The notes: generated by a model from the letters alone, not told the origin. DNA of 59,020 nucleotides from Anaerolineae bacterium (GCA_026645945.1 JAPKMO010000010.1:1-59020); one strand, 5' to 3'; shown: positions 1 to 8,692, counted from the stretch's first letter. Numbers and translations are program-made.

Positions 1-1020
1 GATGACGTTGAGCGCCTCGATCAGATATTTGATGTTAAAAGAAATGTTGAGCGGCTCGCCCTCGACGGTGGCATCCAGCACGCCCTCGTTATCGCCGCGT
101 TCGGCGCTGATGCCCGCCACCGTCACGATACCCGGTTCGCCGGGGCCGGCTGCCGGTTTGACGTAAATTTTGGCGCTGTTGGCCGAGTCGCGGGCGAAAA
201 TTTCGGCGCGTTTGCAGGCCGCCAGCAGGTCGGTGGTGTACATCACGGTAGAGGTCTGGTAGCTGCGTGGGATGATGGCGCTGAAGTCCGGGAATTTGCC
301 TTCCAGGGTTTGCGCGGCCACGTCGGTATGTTTCATGTGGAACAGCGCGACGTTGCGCTCGTCCGGCAGGCTGATGGTCACGATGTCGTCCTCGTCGCCG
401 ATGATGCGGGCAATTTCGCTCAAAGCGCGGGCGGGGATGACCATATCTACCTGCTGAGGGAAATGCTGCTCGATTTCGGTCGTCCGCACCGCCAGCCGGT
501 AGCCGTCCGCCGCCGCCATCGTCATCACGCTGCCGTCGAACTGGGTATAAACGCCGGTTAAAATCGGACGGTTGTCGTCTTTGGCCGCCGCGAACACGGA
601 CTGGTTAATCAGCTCCTTGAGCAGTTTACCCGGCAGCACCACGTCTTCCCTGCCGCCCTGGGGGATCATGGGGAACTCGCTGGCATCTATGCCCTTGATG
701 TTGGAGGTGGTAGCTCCACACTGGATTTTAACCGTCTGGGTGGACGGGTCGAGAGTCATATCCACCCGATCCTGCGAGAGGTTGTTAACCAGATCGGCCA
801 GCGTTTTGGCGGGCAGCGTGATCGCGCCTTCGCGTTCGACCTTCGCGCCGATCCAGGTGGTGATGCTCATTTCCAGGTTGGTAGCCGCCAGCTTCAGGCG
901 GGCATCTTCCGTCGCCAGCAGGACGTTACCCAGCACGGGCAGCGCGGGTCGGCTTTCCACCGCCCGCCCGACGATGCTTAACCCTCTCGCTAATTTATCT
1001 TGAAGGACGCTCAGGCGCAT
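1..1020 (-). CDS. dnaN: DNA polymerase III sliding clamp (beta subunit), 3' end outside window
   Basis: The sliding clamp encircles DNA and tethers DNA polymerase III. Translating the complement from the ATG at 1020-1018 gives an open frame of 340 codons running off the window edge. It begins MRLSVLQDKLARGLSIVGRA and carries the usual clamp signatures: RPALPVLGNVLL near residue 24, a FPMIP segment in the middle, and AADGYRLAVRT and LPDERNVALFHM further on. Clamps are usually about 365-380 residues, so roughly 30-40 C-terminal residues are missing. A GGGGGAG ribosome-binding site lies 7 nt before the ATG. The family call is secure from motif order. Confidence 0.96.
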   Translation of the reverse strand, partial: MRLSVLQDKLARGLSIVGRAVESRPALPVLGNVLLATEDARLKLAATNLEMSITTWIGAKVEREGAITLPAKTLADLVNNLSQDRVDMTLDPSTQTVKIQCGATTSNIKGIDASEFPMIPQGGREDVVLPGKLLKELINQSVFAAAKDDNRPILTGVYTQFDGSVMTMAAADGYRLAVRTTEIEQHFPQQVDMVIPARALSEIARIIGDEDDIVTISLPDERNVALFHMKHTDVAAQTLEGKFPDFSAIIPRSYQTSTVMYTTDLLAACKRAEIFARDSANSAKIYVKPAAGPGEPGIVTVAGISAERGDNEGVLDATVEGEPLNISFNIKYLIEALNVI

Positions 1021-1114
1021 CTCACATGCTCCCCCGGTAGTGACCCAACTCAATTTCCTGATGAGTATACATCAGGCCGGGCAATTTGAGTAGCGGCGGA
1101 ATGGAACGCCTGTT

Positions 1115-1906
1115 TTAGCCCATACGCAGTTTTTGCAGCACGATCATAGCCTGTTGGTACTCGGCTTCCAGTTCGGCGGCCATCTCGCGCAGCAGGTCGC
1201 GGCCTCGCTGCCGCGCCAGGTTGTCCTCGGTTTTCAGCCGCATCAGGTCGCTGTGAACCAGCCGCGCGCGTTCCGCCTGCATATTTTCGATGCGCCGCGC
1301 CAGTTCGTCGTGGGTCAACCGCAGCCGGCGCAGCCGCAGGGCCGCTACCGGCTCATCCGGGTTGACGCCTTCCGGCTGTTCGGCCAGCAGCTGCAGGGTA
1401 TCCAAGTCGCGCCCGGTGTAGGCTTCGTTAATCAGTATCATCAGCTTGTTGCGGTAATTGCGGTCGGCGGGGCCGGTCGCCAGGTCGGGATGGTAGCGCC
1501 GCGCCAGCGCACGGTACAGGCGCTTGAGGCGCGTTTCCGGGTCGCCGGGCAGGGCGGATTCGCGCGGGCGGTCGCCGGATGGGGGCGGCGGTTCGATGGG
1601 GCGCGGGTCTTCCCATACGCGGCGGTACTGGTCGGCCACCGGCGTAAAACCCAGCGGGCGCGTCGGTTCGTCCTCCGGCGGCAGGTTGGCGATGCGTTCC
1701 AGGTAGCGGCGGCGTTCCAGGTCTTCGATGGCGGCGCGGGCGGCCTCCAGTTTGGCGCGGGCGGGCGTCACCAGCCGGTCGTACCGCGCGGTGAATTCGT
1801 CCAGTTCGCGTTCGATCTGGCTCAGTTCGGAATCCAGGCGCGCGGCCTCGCGTTCCAGGCGGGCGACGGCGGCCTGCAAGTCGGCAATCTGCTGGTGAAC
1901 ATCCAT
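1115..1906 (-). CDS. Coiled-coil protein with J-domain-like segment
   Basis: A cytoplasmic protein of about 263 residues. The first ~100 residues are rich in Glu, Arg, Ala and Leu in heptads and should form a coiled coil. The middle has YRALARRYHPDLA, which resembles helix II plus the HPD loop of J domains (DnaJ Hsp70 co-chaperones), followed by a helix ending in LINEAY. A second coiled coil forms the C-terminus. It may recruit DnaK, but no zinc-finger or substrate domain is visible. An in-frame GTG at 1966 would add 20 residues; the ATG at 1906 is preferred because the added stretch is Arg/Gly-rich and looks non-coding. Neither start has a strong ribosome-binding site. Confidence 0.7.
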   Translation of the reverse strand: MDVHQQIADLQAAVARLEREAARLDSELSQIERELDEFTARYDRLVTPARAKLEAARAAIEDLERRRYLERIANLPPEDEPTRPLGFTPVADQYRRVWEDPRPIEPPPPSGDRPRESALPGDPETRLKRLYRALARRYHPDLATGPADRNYRNKLMILINEAYTGRDLDTLQLLAEQPEGVNPDEPVAALRLRRLRLTHDELARRIENMQAERARLVHSDLMRLKTEDNLARQRGRDLLREMAAELEAEYQQAMIVLQKLRMG

Positions 1907-2027
1907 ACTTCCAGCATAACAGAACAGCCCGCCGCGCGCACCCCCCCGCCGCCGGGGGATTAACACACAAAAACCCGCGCCTCAGGCAGGTGGCGTGAGG
2001 GATTTTTCCTTCTTTTGCTGCGTACAG

Positions 2028-2033
2028 TACAAT
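2028..2033 (+). promoter_or_regulatory. Possible -10 box (TACAAT) for the restriction-modification operon
   Basis: TACAAT lies 32 nt before the methyltransferase ATG, in the gap between two divergent genes. No good -35 was recognised at 17 nt. Similar TACAAT/TATAAT boxes recur ahead of other genes here, for example at 6463 and 30232. Confidence 0.4.
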
Positions 2034-2065
2034 AGAAACCATCGTCTGTTTGAGGGAATAACGCC

Positions 2066-2974
2066 ATGCGCGGCGAGTATCTTCCGGTCGAAATCACGAA
2101 AATAAACCCGCAAGAGCCAGTATTTTTTTACGCGCACCCCAACGGTCAGATTTCGGTTGGCGATGCCGCTGCATGGCTTAAAAACTTACCGGATGAATCC
2201 GTTGATCTCATTTTTGCCGACCCTCCCTACAACATAAAAAAAGCTGAGTGGGATACTTTTGAGTCTCAGCAGGAATACATCGAGTGGTCATTATTATGGA
2301 TTGAACAGGCGGCCCGGATCCTCAAACCAAGCGGCACGCTGTACATCTGTGGATTTTCGGAAATTTTAGCCGATCTAAAGTTTCCGGCCTCGCGTTTTTT
2401 TGCCGGCTGCCGGTGGCTGGTCTGGCACTATAAAAATAAGGCCAACCTCGGCAGCGATTGGGGACGTTCTCACGAGAGCATCCTGCATTTTCGCAAAAGC
2501 AGTACCTTTACGTTTAATATAGACGACATTCGTATTCCCTATGGCCGCCACACCCTCAAATACCCTGAACATCCCCAGGCCCTAACCAGCCAGTATGGTA
2601 ACGGCAAAAATGGAAACCGCCGCTGGCATCCACACCCCAGAGGCGCAAAACCACGCGATGTGATTGAAATCCCGACTACCTGCAACGGGATGAACGAAAA
2701 AACGCCGCACCCGACACAAAAACCGGAAGAATTGGTGAGGAAATTTATTCTTGCTTCTTCTAATCCGGGCGACGTTGTTGTTGACCCTTTTCTTGGCTCA
2801 GGTACGACCGCTGTGGTAGCCGAACAGCTAAAGCGCAAATGGCGCGGCTGCGATATTTCGCCTGAGTACTGCCGGTGGGCAGCGCAGCGGATCGAACAGG
2901 TGCAGGAAAAAACGGTGGCGGCCTGGCTTGATTTTGATCTGCAAAACACCCTGCGCCGGAGATCAATTCGTTGA
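2066..2974 (+). CDS. DNA adenine/cytosine-N4 methyltransferase (type II, beta-class order)
   Basis: SAM-dependent DNA methyltransferase of 302 residues, presumably protecting host DNA from the nuclease encoded next. The catalytic motif DPPY is at residues 52-55, before the target-recognition region. HPTQKP is at about 215-220, and the SAM-binding motif FLGSGTT at about 242-248. DPPY before the FxGxG motif is the beta-class order, typical of N6-adenine and some N4-cytosine enzymes. The stop overlaps the TTG start of the next gene (TTGA), so the two are translationally coupled. Codon use and GC are visibly lower than in neighbours, suggesting acquisition by transfer. Target sequence unknown. 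Confidence 0.9.
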   Translation: MRGEYLPVEITKINPQEPVFFYAHPNGQISVGDAAAWLKNLPDESVDLIFADPPYNIKKAEWDTFESQQEYIEWSLLWIEQAARILKPSGTLYICGFSEILADLKFPASRFFAGCRWLVWHYKNKANLGSDWGRSHESILHFRKSSTFTFNIDDIRIPYGRHTLKYPEHPQALTSQYGNGKNGNRRWHPHPRGAKPRDVIEIPTTCNGMNEKTPHPTQKPEELVRKFILASSNPGDVVVDPFLGSGTTAVVAEQLKRKWRGCDISPEYCRWAAQRIEQVQEKTVAAWLDFDLQNTLRRRSIR

Positions 2975-3918
2975 CGACCAATGATTTCTTGCGGCTGCAA
3001 GCCAGAGTCCAGGATAAAGACGCTTTCAAGAATCTGGACGATTTCGGAGACATTGGCGCTGCTTTCCTGGACTTTATCGCCGTGTCACGGCTTCGGCGGG
3101 TTATCTCACCGTCCCATCCCCACTACATTTTTTACCAATACAAAGAAGGGCTGATTACCCGCCCGGTAAATACGACTTTGTTCATTGAAGATGAAAATTT
3201 GTTCAACAGCATGTTTACCCGTTTTATGGCCTTTTTGACGGAAATACGGACGCACAAAGAGAAAACCGCCGACCGGGCTGGCGCGCAGGAATATTTGCAG
3301 AAACGCGAGCTAAACCACATCGTCTACACCGTCCAGCAGTCCATTGGCTGTATTGGCGATGCTTTTATGCTCTCAAACCAGGCGAGGAAGCGCATTGGGC
3401 AGCTTTTTGAGACATTCATCAAACTGATTGTTCAGGAAGTGGGGTTAACTGCCGAGTCCCGTACCGTGAGGATACCCATCCCTGGTTTTCCGGGCTATGA
3501 GATGCCCTATGAACTGGATGTTGTGTTCTCTCAAAATCAGGCTGTAACCACTTCTAGAAAATCCTATATTCATCCCGGCGAGATCGTCGGTTCTATCAAA
3601 ACCACCAGCAAGGACAGGATAGACAAAATATTTCTGGACAAGCATTTATTGTCCAAATTATTGCAGCGGGATATTCCTGTGGTGGCGATTTTTCTGCACG
3701 ATGTCCAGCGGGCGAAAAAAGGAAACAGCATTTTTGGAATCAACTCCACTTTCAAATCCAATCACTTTTTAGGCTATACGGTCGCGCTCCAAAAACTGGA
3801 TGGGGTGTATTATGTTGATCCCCGGCCAGAAATGTTAAACAGCGCGCGCCTGCGCGAGCAAATCGGGGATTTGCAGCAGTTTTTGACCGGCGATTTGTGG
3901 ACACTGCTGAACTATTAG
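2971..3918 (+). CDS. Probable type II restriction endonuclease (PD-(D/E)XK-like)
   Basis: A 315-residue protein coupled to the methyltransferase through a TTG start inside the overlap TTGA. No family was recognised by name, so the nuclease call rests on position and a plausible active site: ELDVVF (Asp183) followed by EIVGSIKTTSKDR, where Glu204, Lys210 and Lys214 could complete a PD-(D/E)XK site. The second acidic residue normally just before the Lys is replaced by Ser-Ile, so the exact catalytic set is uncertain. Hydrophobic beta strands follow (PVVAIFLHD). GC is low, as in the methyltransferase. It could instead be another methyltransferase-linked protein. Confidence 0.65.
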   Translation: MTTNDFLRLQARVQDKDAFKNLDDFGDIGAAFLDFIAVSRLRRVISPSHPHYIFYQYKEGLITRPVNTTLFIEDENLFNSMFTRFMAFLTEIRTHKEKTADRAGAQEYLQKRELNHIVYTVQQSIGCIGDAFMLSNQARKRIGQLFETFIKLIVQEVGLTAESRTVRIPIPGFPGYEMPYELDVVFSQNQAVTTSRKSYIHPGEIVGSIKTTSKDRIDKIFLDKHLLSKLLQRDIPVVAIFLHDVQRAKKGNSIFGINSTFKSNHFLGYTVALQKLDGVYYVDPRPEMLNSARLREQIGDLQQFLTGDLWTLLNY

Positions 3919-4212
3919 CGCCAGTTCGCTTCTGGACTTTTCTGACCCCACCCAAGCCCTCCCCGAATTCGGGGAGGGAACAGGAGTCGCCTTTTATTAG
4001 CCCTTCTACCCTGAATTCGAGGGAGAAGGGTTGGGATGAGGGGGTCTGGTTCGCGCCGGTGGTTCTTGAATCGCTCGCTGTGATGGGGCATAAGCGCCTT
4101 TCCCGAAATGGAAAGGCGCGCTTTTCGCGCGGCGGACGCGCCGGGCGGCTTGTCCTGCGGGCTGCGTAATGTTATGCTACAAGTCATGGATTAAATTCCT
4201 GGATAACCGGTA
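3919..4212. repeat. Intergenic region with two GAATTC-centred palindromes
   Basis: This 294-nt gap holds a perfect 22-bp palindrome at 3957-3978 (arms CCCTCCCCGAA) and a near-perfect 30-bp one at 4001-4030 (outer arms CCCTTCT/AGAAGGG, centre GAATTC). The surrounding text (CCCACCCAAG, then TTGGGATGAGGG) resembles the copies at 29487-29515 and 42045-42063. They are probably members of a dispersed intergenic palindromic repeat; they could also act as bidirectional terminators or mRNA-stabilising hairpins. The remainder up to 4212 would hold the kinase promoter, possibly the TGCTACAAG near 4173. Confidence 0.7.
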
Positions 4213-5754
4213 ATGATCGGACGCAAATTACGCAACCGCTACCAGATTCAAGAACATCTCGGCGATGGTTCGACCGCCACCGTGTATAAAGCGGTGGATG
4301 CCCGCCTGGGGCGGCAGGTCGCGCTTAAGGTGCTGCTGCCCCACGTGCGCGAGGCCACCCGCAAACGTTTTTTCCAGGAAGCCAGCGCGGCGGCGCAGCT
4401 GAATCATCCGAATATTATGGCGATTTACGACATCGCCGAGGAAGACGATCTCAACTTCCTGGTGGTCGAATATGTCGAGGGTTTTCCGCTGTCGCATTAT
4501 GTCCCCACTTCGGCGGAGGTCGTCGTGCAGTTGGGGGCGCAGATCGCCCTGGCGCTGCAATATGCCCACAGCCGTTCGGTCATCCACCGGGACATCAAAC
4601 CGGCCAATATCAAGGTGACGCGCGACGGGCAGATCAAAATCATGGATTTGGGGCTGGCGCTGCCGAAGGAAGCCACCCGCGTGACGGCGGACGGCATGGT
4701 GATCGGCACGCCGGCGTATCTGTCGCCGGAGCAGGCGCAGGGGTTAACGCTGGACAACCGCACCGATATTTATTCCCTGGGTGTCGTGCTGTACGAAATG
4801 GCGACCGGCCATCTGCCCTTCGACGCCGACGAAATTCCAGCCCTGCTTTTGCAGCAGGTCAAACAGCCGCCGCCGCCGCCGCGCCTCATCGCGCCCGATC
4901 TGCCGGTGGAACTGGAGCGTGTCATCCTCAAGGCACTGGAGAAAAACCCGGCCCGCCGCTTTCAGAGCTGCGAGGCGCTGGCAAACGCGCTCAAGACCGC
5001 TGTGCCGACCGCCCCGACGGAAGAATCCATCGCGCCGCCCACGCCGGATACCGCCACTCACATCCGCCCGACCGAATCCGGCCAGGCGCTGCTCCAGCGG
5101 CGCAAACCGGCCATTCGCGTCCTGCTGGCGGACGACCACACCATTTTACGGCGCACGCTGGCTTCGTTTCTAGAATCGCACGATGAATATGTGGTGGTGG
5201 GCGAAGCCCCGGACGGCGAAGTGGCGCTTAAACAAACGCTGGCGCACCTGCCGGACGTGCTGCTGCTCGACCTGAACATGCCCGGCAAGGGCGGCCTGGA
5301 AGTGCTGCCATCCGTCCGCGCCGAAGCGCCCAACGTTAAGGTGCTGGTGCTGACCGGGCGCGAGGAGGAGTGGTATATCATGCGGGCGCTGCGCGCCGGG
5401 GCGCACGGGTATATCCTCAAATCCGCCGATGAAAATGAACTGCTCGACAGCATTCAAAAAGTCACACAGGGGCAGCTCGTGCTGGGGCAGGGCGTGGCGG
5501 AACGCATCGTCGGCGGGCTGATCGGCGGCGGGGGCGAGTCCAAAATCAGCGAACAGGAGCGGCAGGTTTTGTTACAGGTGGCCGCCGGGCTGGAAAACCC
5601 CGACATCGCCCGCGTCTTGCAGCTTCCGCTGCCGACGGTGATCGAATCGCTGGCGCAGGCCATGAACAAACTGGGCGCGAAAGACCGCAACGCCGCCGCC
5701 CTCCACGCCCTGCGCGAAGGATACATCAGCCTGGAAGAACTGCACGACCTGTAG
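4213..5754 (+). CDS. Ser/Thr protein kinase fused to NarL-type response regulator
   Basis: A 513-residue soluble protein joining two signalling systems. Residues 1-265 are a Hanks-type kinase: Gly loop LGDGSTATV (16-24), VALK (Lys39), HRDIKPANI (125-133, catalytic Asp127), DLG (145-147, replacing DFG) and SPE (171-173). A Pro/Thr-rich linker (about 265-298) leads to a receiver domain with ADDH (306-309), phosphoacceptor Asp353 in LLDLNMPG, and Lys403. Residues 440-513 resemble a LuxR/NarL helix-turn-helix (SEQERQVLLQVAAGL), although the recognition helix is atypical. No membrane segment is present. Fusion of a Ser/Thr kinase to a full response regulator is unusual; whether it autophosphorylates the receiver region or binds DNA cannot be read from sequence. 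Confidence 0.9.
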   Translation: MIGRKLRNRYQIQEHLGDGSTATVYKAVDARLGRQVALKVLLPHVREATRKRFFQEASAAAQLNHPNIMAIYDIAEEDDLNFLVVEYVEGFPLSHYVPTSAEVVVQLGAQIALALQYAHSRSVIHRDIKPANIKVTRDGQIKIMDLGLALPKEATRVTADGMVIGTPAYLSPEQAQGLTLDNRTDIYSLGVVLYEMATGHLPFDADEIPALLLQQVKQPPPPPRLIAPDLPVELERVILKALEKNPARRFQSCEALANALKTAVPTAPTEESIAPPTPDTATHIRPTESGQALLQRRKPAIRVLLADDHTILRRTLASFLESHDEYVVVGEAPDGEVALKQTLAHLPDVLLLDLNMPGKGGLEVLPSVRAEAPNVKVLVLTGREEEWYIMRALRAGAHGYILKSADENELLDSIQKVTQGQLVLGQGVAERIVGGLIGGGGESKISEQERQVLLQVAAGLENPDIARVLQLPLPTVIESLAQAMNKLGAKDRNAAALHALREGYISLEELHDL

Positions 5755-5781
5755 CAGCCGCTGCAAGATAACATGCCTGAG

Positions 5782-5842
5782 CAGTGGGCCGATTAACTGC
5801 GGCGAAAAATCGGACGGCCTGGTGTGGCTGCCCACTGATTTT
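5782..5842 (+). terminator. Possible long-loop hairpin terminator
   Basis: CAGTGGGC (5782-5789) pairs perfectly with GCCCACTG (5830-5837), which is followed by ATTTTTT. The loop is about 40 nt, longer than usual, and may hold inner pairing. It lies between the convergent kinase and peroxiredoxin genes. The 8-bp arms match the core of the palindromic repeat at 12961, 20143 and 35062. Confidence 0.4.
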
Positions 5843-5859
5843 TTCTGCGCCTCATCAGG

Positions 5860-6336
5860 TTAAACGTTGGCGCGGTTCGTCACCTTCAAGGCCGCCAGCG
5901 CCTTATTTACGCTGCCGGTCGGGCTGACGCCCACCTGCATATCGGCCACGATTCCGTTTTCGTCAATCACCCAGTAGGAGCGCACCAGCAGCGGCAAGTT
6001 GATTACATTCAGCAGCGATACCCCCCACGCGCCCCAGGCGGCCAGGACGCGGCGTTCGGTGTCCGACAGCAAATCGTAAGGCAGGTTTTTGGCCTGCTTC
6101 CAGGCTTTCAGTTCGGCGGGTGTATCGGCGCTGATGCCCAGCACGACCGCATTGGCTGTTTCGATGTTCGGGAACTCGTCGCGGAAGCCGCAGGCCTGGG
6201 CGTTGCAGCCGGCTGTATTGGCCTTCGGGAAGGCGAAGATCACCACTTTCTGGCCGCGAAAATCGCTCAGCCGAACCGGTTTGCCATCCTGGTTCGGCAG
6301 TTCAAAATCCGGCGCGGGCTGGCCGATTTTTAGCAC
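5860..6336 (-). CDS. bcp: Thioredoxin-dependent peroxiredoxin, Bcp/PrxQ type
   Basis: Reduces H2O2 and organic hydroperoxides using thioredoxin. The 158-residue protein has the thioredoxin fold and starts with the family's [14 protein letters not shown]. The active site is [19 protein letters not shown]: peroxidatic Cys44 and resolving Cys49, the Bcp spacing of four residues. The usual TPGC is TAGC, a small deviation. The start is a GTG with AAGGAG 7 nt upstream; no in-frame ATG fits. It is cytoplasmic, has no signal peptide, and is transcribed divergently from recD2. Confidence 0.92.
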   Translation of the reverse strand: MLKIGQPAPDFELPNQDGKPVRLSDFRGQKVVIFAFPKANTAGCNAQACGFRDEFPNIETANAVVLGISADTPAELKAWKQAKNLPYDLLSDTERRVLAAWGAWGVSLLNVINLPLLVRSYWVIDENGIVADMQVGVSPTGSVNKALAALKVTNRANV

Positions 6337-6462
6337 GGATCATCTCCTTATAACACAGACAAAATACGAGCATACTCTAACCGGCTCATCTGAATGCGGG
6401 ATGAGAGGCTTGTGAAAAGTTTATCGAACTTACCGGCGGGTGTGCGGCGGCGTGCTTTCTGC

Positions 6463-6468
6463 TACAAT
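6463..6468 (+). promoter_or_regulatory. -10 box (TACAAT) close to the recD2 start
   Basis: TACAAT ends 7 nt before the recD2 ATG. If used, transcription would begin at or near the ATG, giving a leaderless mRNA. No ribosome-binding site is visible before that ATG, which agrees. Confidence 0.4.
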
Positions 6469-6475
6469 CGCTCTT

Positions 6476-8668
6476 ATGGAAACGCTGACCGGCTCGATTG
6501 AGCGCATCACCTATTACAACGACGAAACCGGTTATACCGTCCTGCGGCTGCTGCCGGACAAAAACCGCCCTGACCTGTCCGCCCGCGACGGCACGGTGAC
6601 GGTCGTCGGCGCGATGCCGGAACTTCAGCCCGGCGAGGCGGTGGAGTTTACCGGCGATTGGGTCAATGACCCGCGCTATGGGATGCAGTTCCGTGCTGAA
6701 ATCGTCAAACCGATTCTGCCCACCAGCCGCACCGGCATCATCAACTACCTCAGCAGCGGCATCGTCAGGGGCATCGGCCCGCGCACGGCGGAAAAAATCG
6801 CCGACTATTTTGGCGACGAAACGCTCCACATCCTCGACCACGCGCCGGAGCGCCTGGACGAAGTGCCGGGGTTGAAGTCCAACCTGGCGAAAGACCTCAT
6901 CAAAGCCTGGGCGGAAAACCAGATCATGCGCCAGATCATGATTTTTTTGCAGGGTTACGGCATCACCAGCCGCATGGCGATCCGCATCTACGGCGAATAC
7001 GGCCAGGAAACCATCGAGCGGGTGAAGGAAGACCCCTACCGCCTGGCCGATGAGGTGTTCGGCATCGGCTTCATCCGGGCGGACGCCATCGCGCGCAGCA
7101 TGGGCATCACCGGCGAGTCGCGCGGGCGCATCCGCGCCGGGCTGTTTTACGCGCTCAACAAACTGGCGCTGGACGGCCACACCTGCGCGCCCCGCGCCAT
7201 GCTGGTGGGCGAAGCCTGCAAGCTGCTGGAGATCGAAAACCCGCCGGTGGTGGAGTTCGTGCTAAACCAACTGGTGCAGGAAGAAGAACTGTACGGTGAC
7301 GTGATTCATGAGGATGGCCGCCCGCTGGGTGTGGTTTACCTGCCCATGTATTACCATTCGGAACGGGGCGTGGCGCGGCGGCTGCTGGATATGGCCGGCG
7401 CGCCGTCCGCTCTGGTTAAAGCCTGGCAGGATACCGACTGGCCGGCCTTTTTGGCCGAGCTGGCAAAATCCAACCAGGTGGCGCTCACCGGCCAGCAGCA
7501 GGACGCGGTGAAAGCGGCACTGACCAGCAAATTGTCCGTCCTCACCGGCGGCCCCGGCACAGGCAAAACCACCACCCTGCAAATGGTCATCAACGCGCTG
7601 CTGAGCGCCAAACGCGCCTTTAAGCTGGCGTCCCCCACCGGGCGCGCCGCCAAACGCCTGAGCGAAGCCACCGGCCAGACCGCCACCACCATTCACCGGA
7701 TGCTCGGTTATTCGCCGGACGGCCACTTCCTGCACGATGAGGATTACCCGCTGGAAGCCGACATGATAATCGTGGACGAAGCCTCCATGATTGACCTGGT
7801 GCTGTTCTACAGCCTGCTCAAGGCGCTGCGCCCCACCAGCCATCTGCTGCTGGTGGGGGACGTTGACCAGCTTCCCAGCGTCGGCGCGGGCAACGTGCTG
7901 CATGACGTGATAAACAGCGGCCTGGCGCACGTCACCCGGCTGCAAACCATCTTCCGCCAGAGCGAGGACAGCCTGATCGTCGTCAATGCCCACCGCGTCA
8001 ACCAGGGGCAGATGCCAACGGTGGACAACCAGAGCCGCGACTTTTTCCTGTTCCAGGAGGAGGACCCGGCGCGGGCGGCGGAACTGGTGGTAGACCTGGT
8101 GCTGAACCGGATCCCCAACAAATTCGGCTTCGACCCGATGGACGACATCCAGGTGATCGCCCCCATGTATCGCGGGCAGATTGGCGTCCACGCGCTGAAC
8201 GACGCGCTCCAGAAGGCGCTCAACGGCAGCCCGCGCCAGGCCGAAAAAAAGCTCGGCGGGCGGGTGTTCCGCGCCGGGGACAAGGTGATGCAGACCCGCA
8301 ACAACTACGAAAAAGAGGTCTTTAACGGTGACATCGGGCGCATCAGCGGCATCAACTTTGACGATAATAGGCTCGAAGTGGTCATTGACGGGCGTTATAT
8401 TGACTATGACTGGAACGAAGTCGAAGAACTGACCCACGCCTACTGCATCAGCACCCACCGCAGCCAGGGCGGGGAATACCCGGCGGTGGTTCTGCCGCTG
8501 CTCACACAGCATTATATGATGCTCCAGCGCAACCTGCTCTATACGGCCATCACCCGCGCCCGCAAGCTGGTGGTGATCGTGGGGACGCGCAAAGCCATCC
8601 ATATCGCCGTCAACAACAACAAAGTGGCCGAACGGTATGGCGGCCTGCTGCCCCGCCTGCGTGGTTAG
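6476..8668 (+). CDS. recD2: RecD2-type ATP-dependent DNA helicase
   Basis: A superfamily 1B 5'-3' helicase of 730 residues, the RecD-like form found without RecBC. The N-terminal OB-like region begins METLTGSIERITYYNDETGY, then helix-hairpin-helix motifs follow (GIVRGIGPRTAEKIADYFG, DEVPGLKSNLAKDL). Walker A GGPGTGKTT is near residue 360, Walker B VDEASMID near 433, LLVGDVDQLPSVGAG near 460, and STHRSQGGEYPAVV and YTAITRAR near the C-terminus. All helicase motifs appear intact. An upstream in-frame GTG at 6440 is less likely because homologues usually begin with the TLTG segment. It probably acts in DNA repair or recombination. Confidence 0.95.
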   Translation: METLTGSIERITYYNDETGYTVLRLLPDKNRPDLSARDGTVTVVGAMPELQPGEAVEFTGDWVNDPRYGMQFRAEIVKPILPTSRTGIINYLSSGIVRGIGPRTAEKIADYFGDETLHILDHAPERLDEVPGLKSNLAKDLIKAWAENQIMRQIMIFLQGYGITSRMAIRIYGEYGQETIERVKEDPYRLADEVFGIGFIRADAIARSMGITGESRGRIRAGLFYALNKLALDGHTCAPRAMLVGEACKLLEIENPPVVEFVLNQLVQEEELYGDVIHEDGRPLGVVYLPMYYHSERGVARRLLDMAGAPSALVKAWQDTDWPAFLAELAKSNQVALTGQQQDAVKAALTSKLSVLTGGPGTGKTTTLQMVINALLSAKRAFKLASPTGRAAKRLSEATGQTATTIHRMLGYSPDGHFLHDEDYPLEADMIIVDEASMIDLVLFYSLLKALRPTSHLLLVGDVDQLPSVGAGNVLHDVINSGLAHVTRLQTIFRQSEDSLIVVNAHRVNQGQMPTVDNQSRDFFLFQEEDPARAAELVVDLVLNRIPNKFGFDPMDDIQVIAPMYRGQIGVHALNDALQKALNGSPRQAEKKLGGRVFRAGDKVMQTRNNYEKEVFNGDIGRISGINFDDNRLEVVIDGRYIDYDWNEVEELTHAYCISTHRSQGGEYPAVVLPLLTQHYMMLQRNLLYTAITRARKLVVIVGTRKAIHIAVNNNKVAERYGGLLPRLRG

Positions 8669-8670
8669 CG

Positions 8671-8692
8671 CCGGCGCGCAAGCCTGCGCCGG
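8671..8692 (+). other. GC-rich hairpin after recD2
   Basis: CCGGCGC (8671-8677) and GCGCCGG (8686-8692) form a 7-bp stem with an 8-nt loop immediately after the recD2 stop. There is no T tract, so it may be a Rho-assisted or mRNA-stabilising hairpin rather than a classic terminator. Confidence 0.4.

Noticed and set aside
1133..1963. Long plus-strand ORF opposite the J-domain-like gene
   Set aside because: It is the antisense shadow of a coding gene in high-GC DNA; it is rich in Gln, Val, Gly and Arg with no domain or ribosome-binding site.
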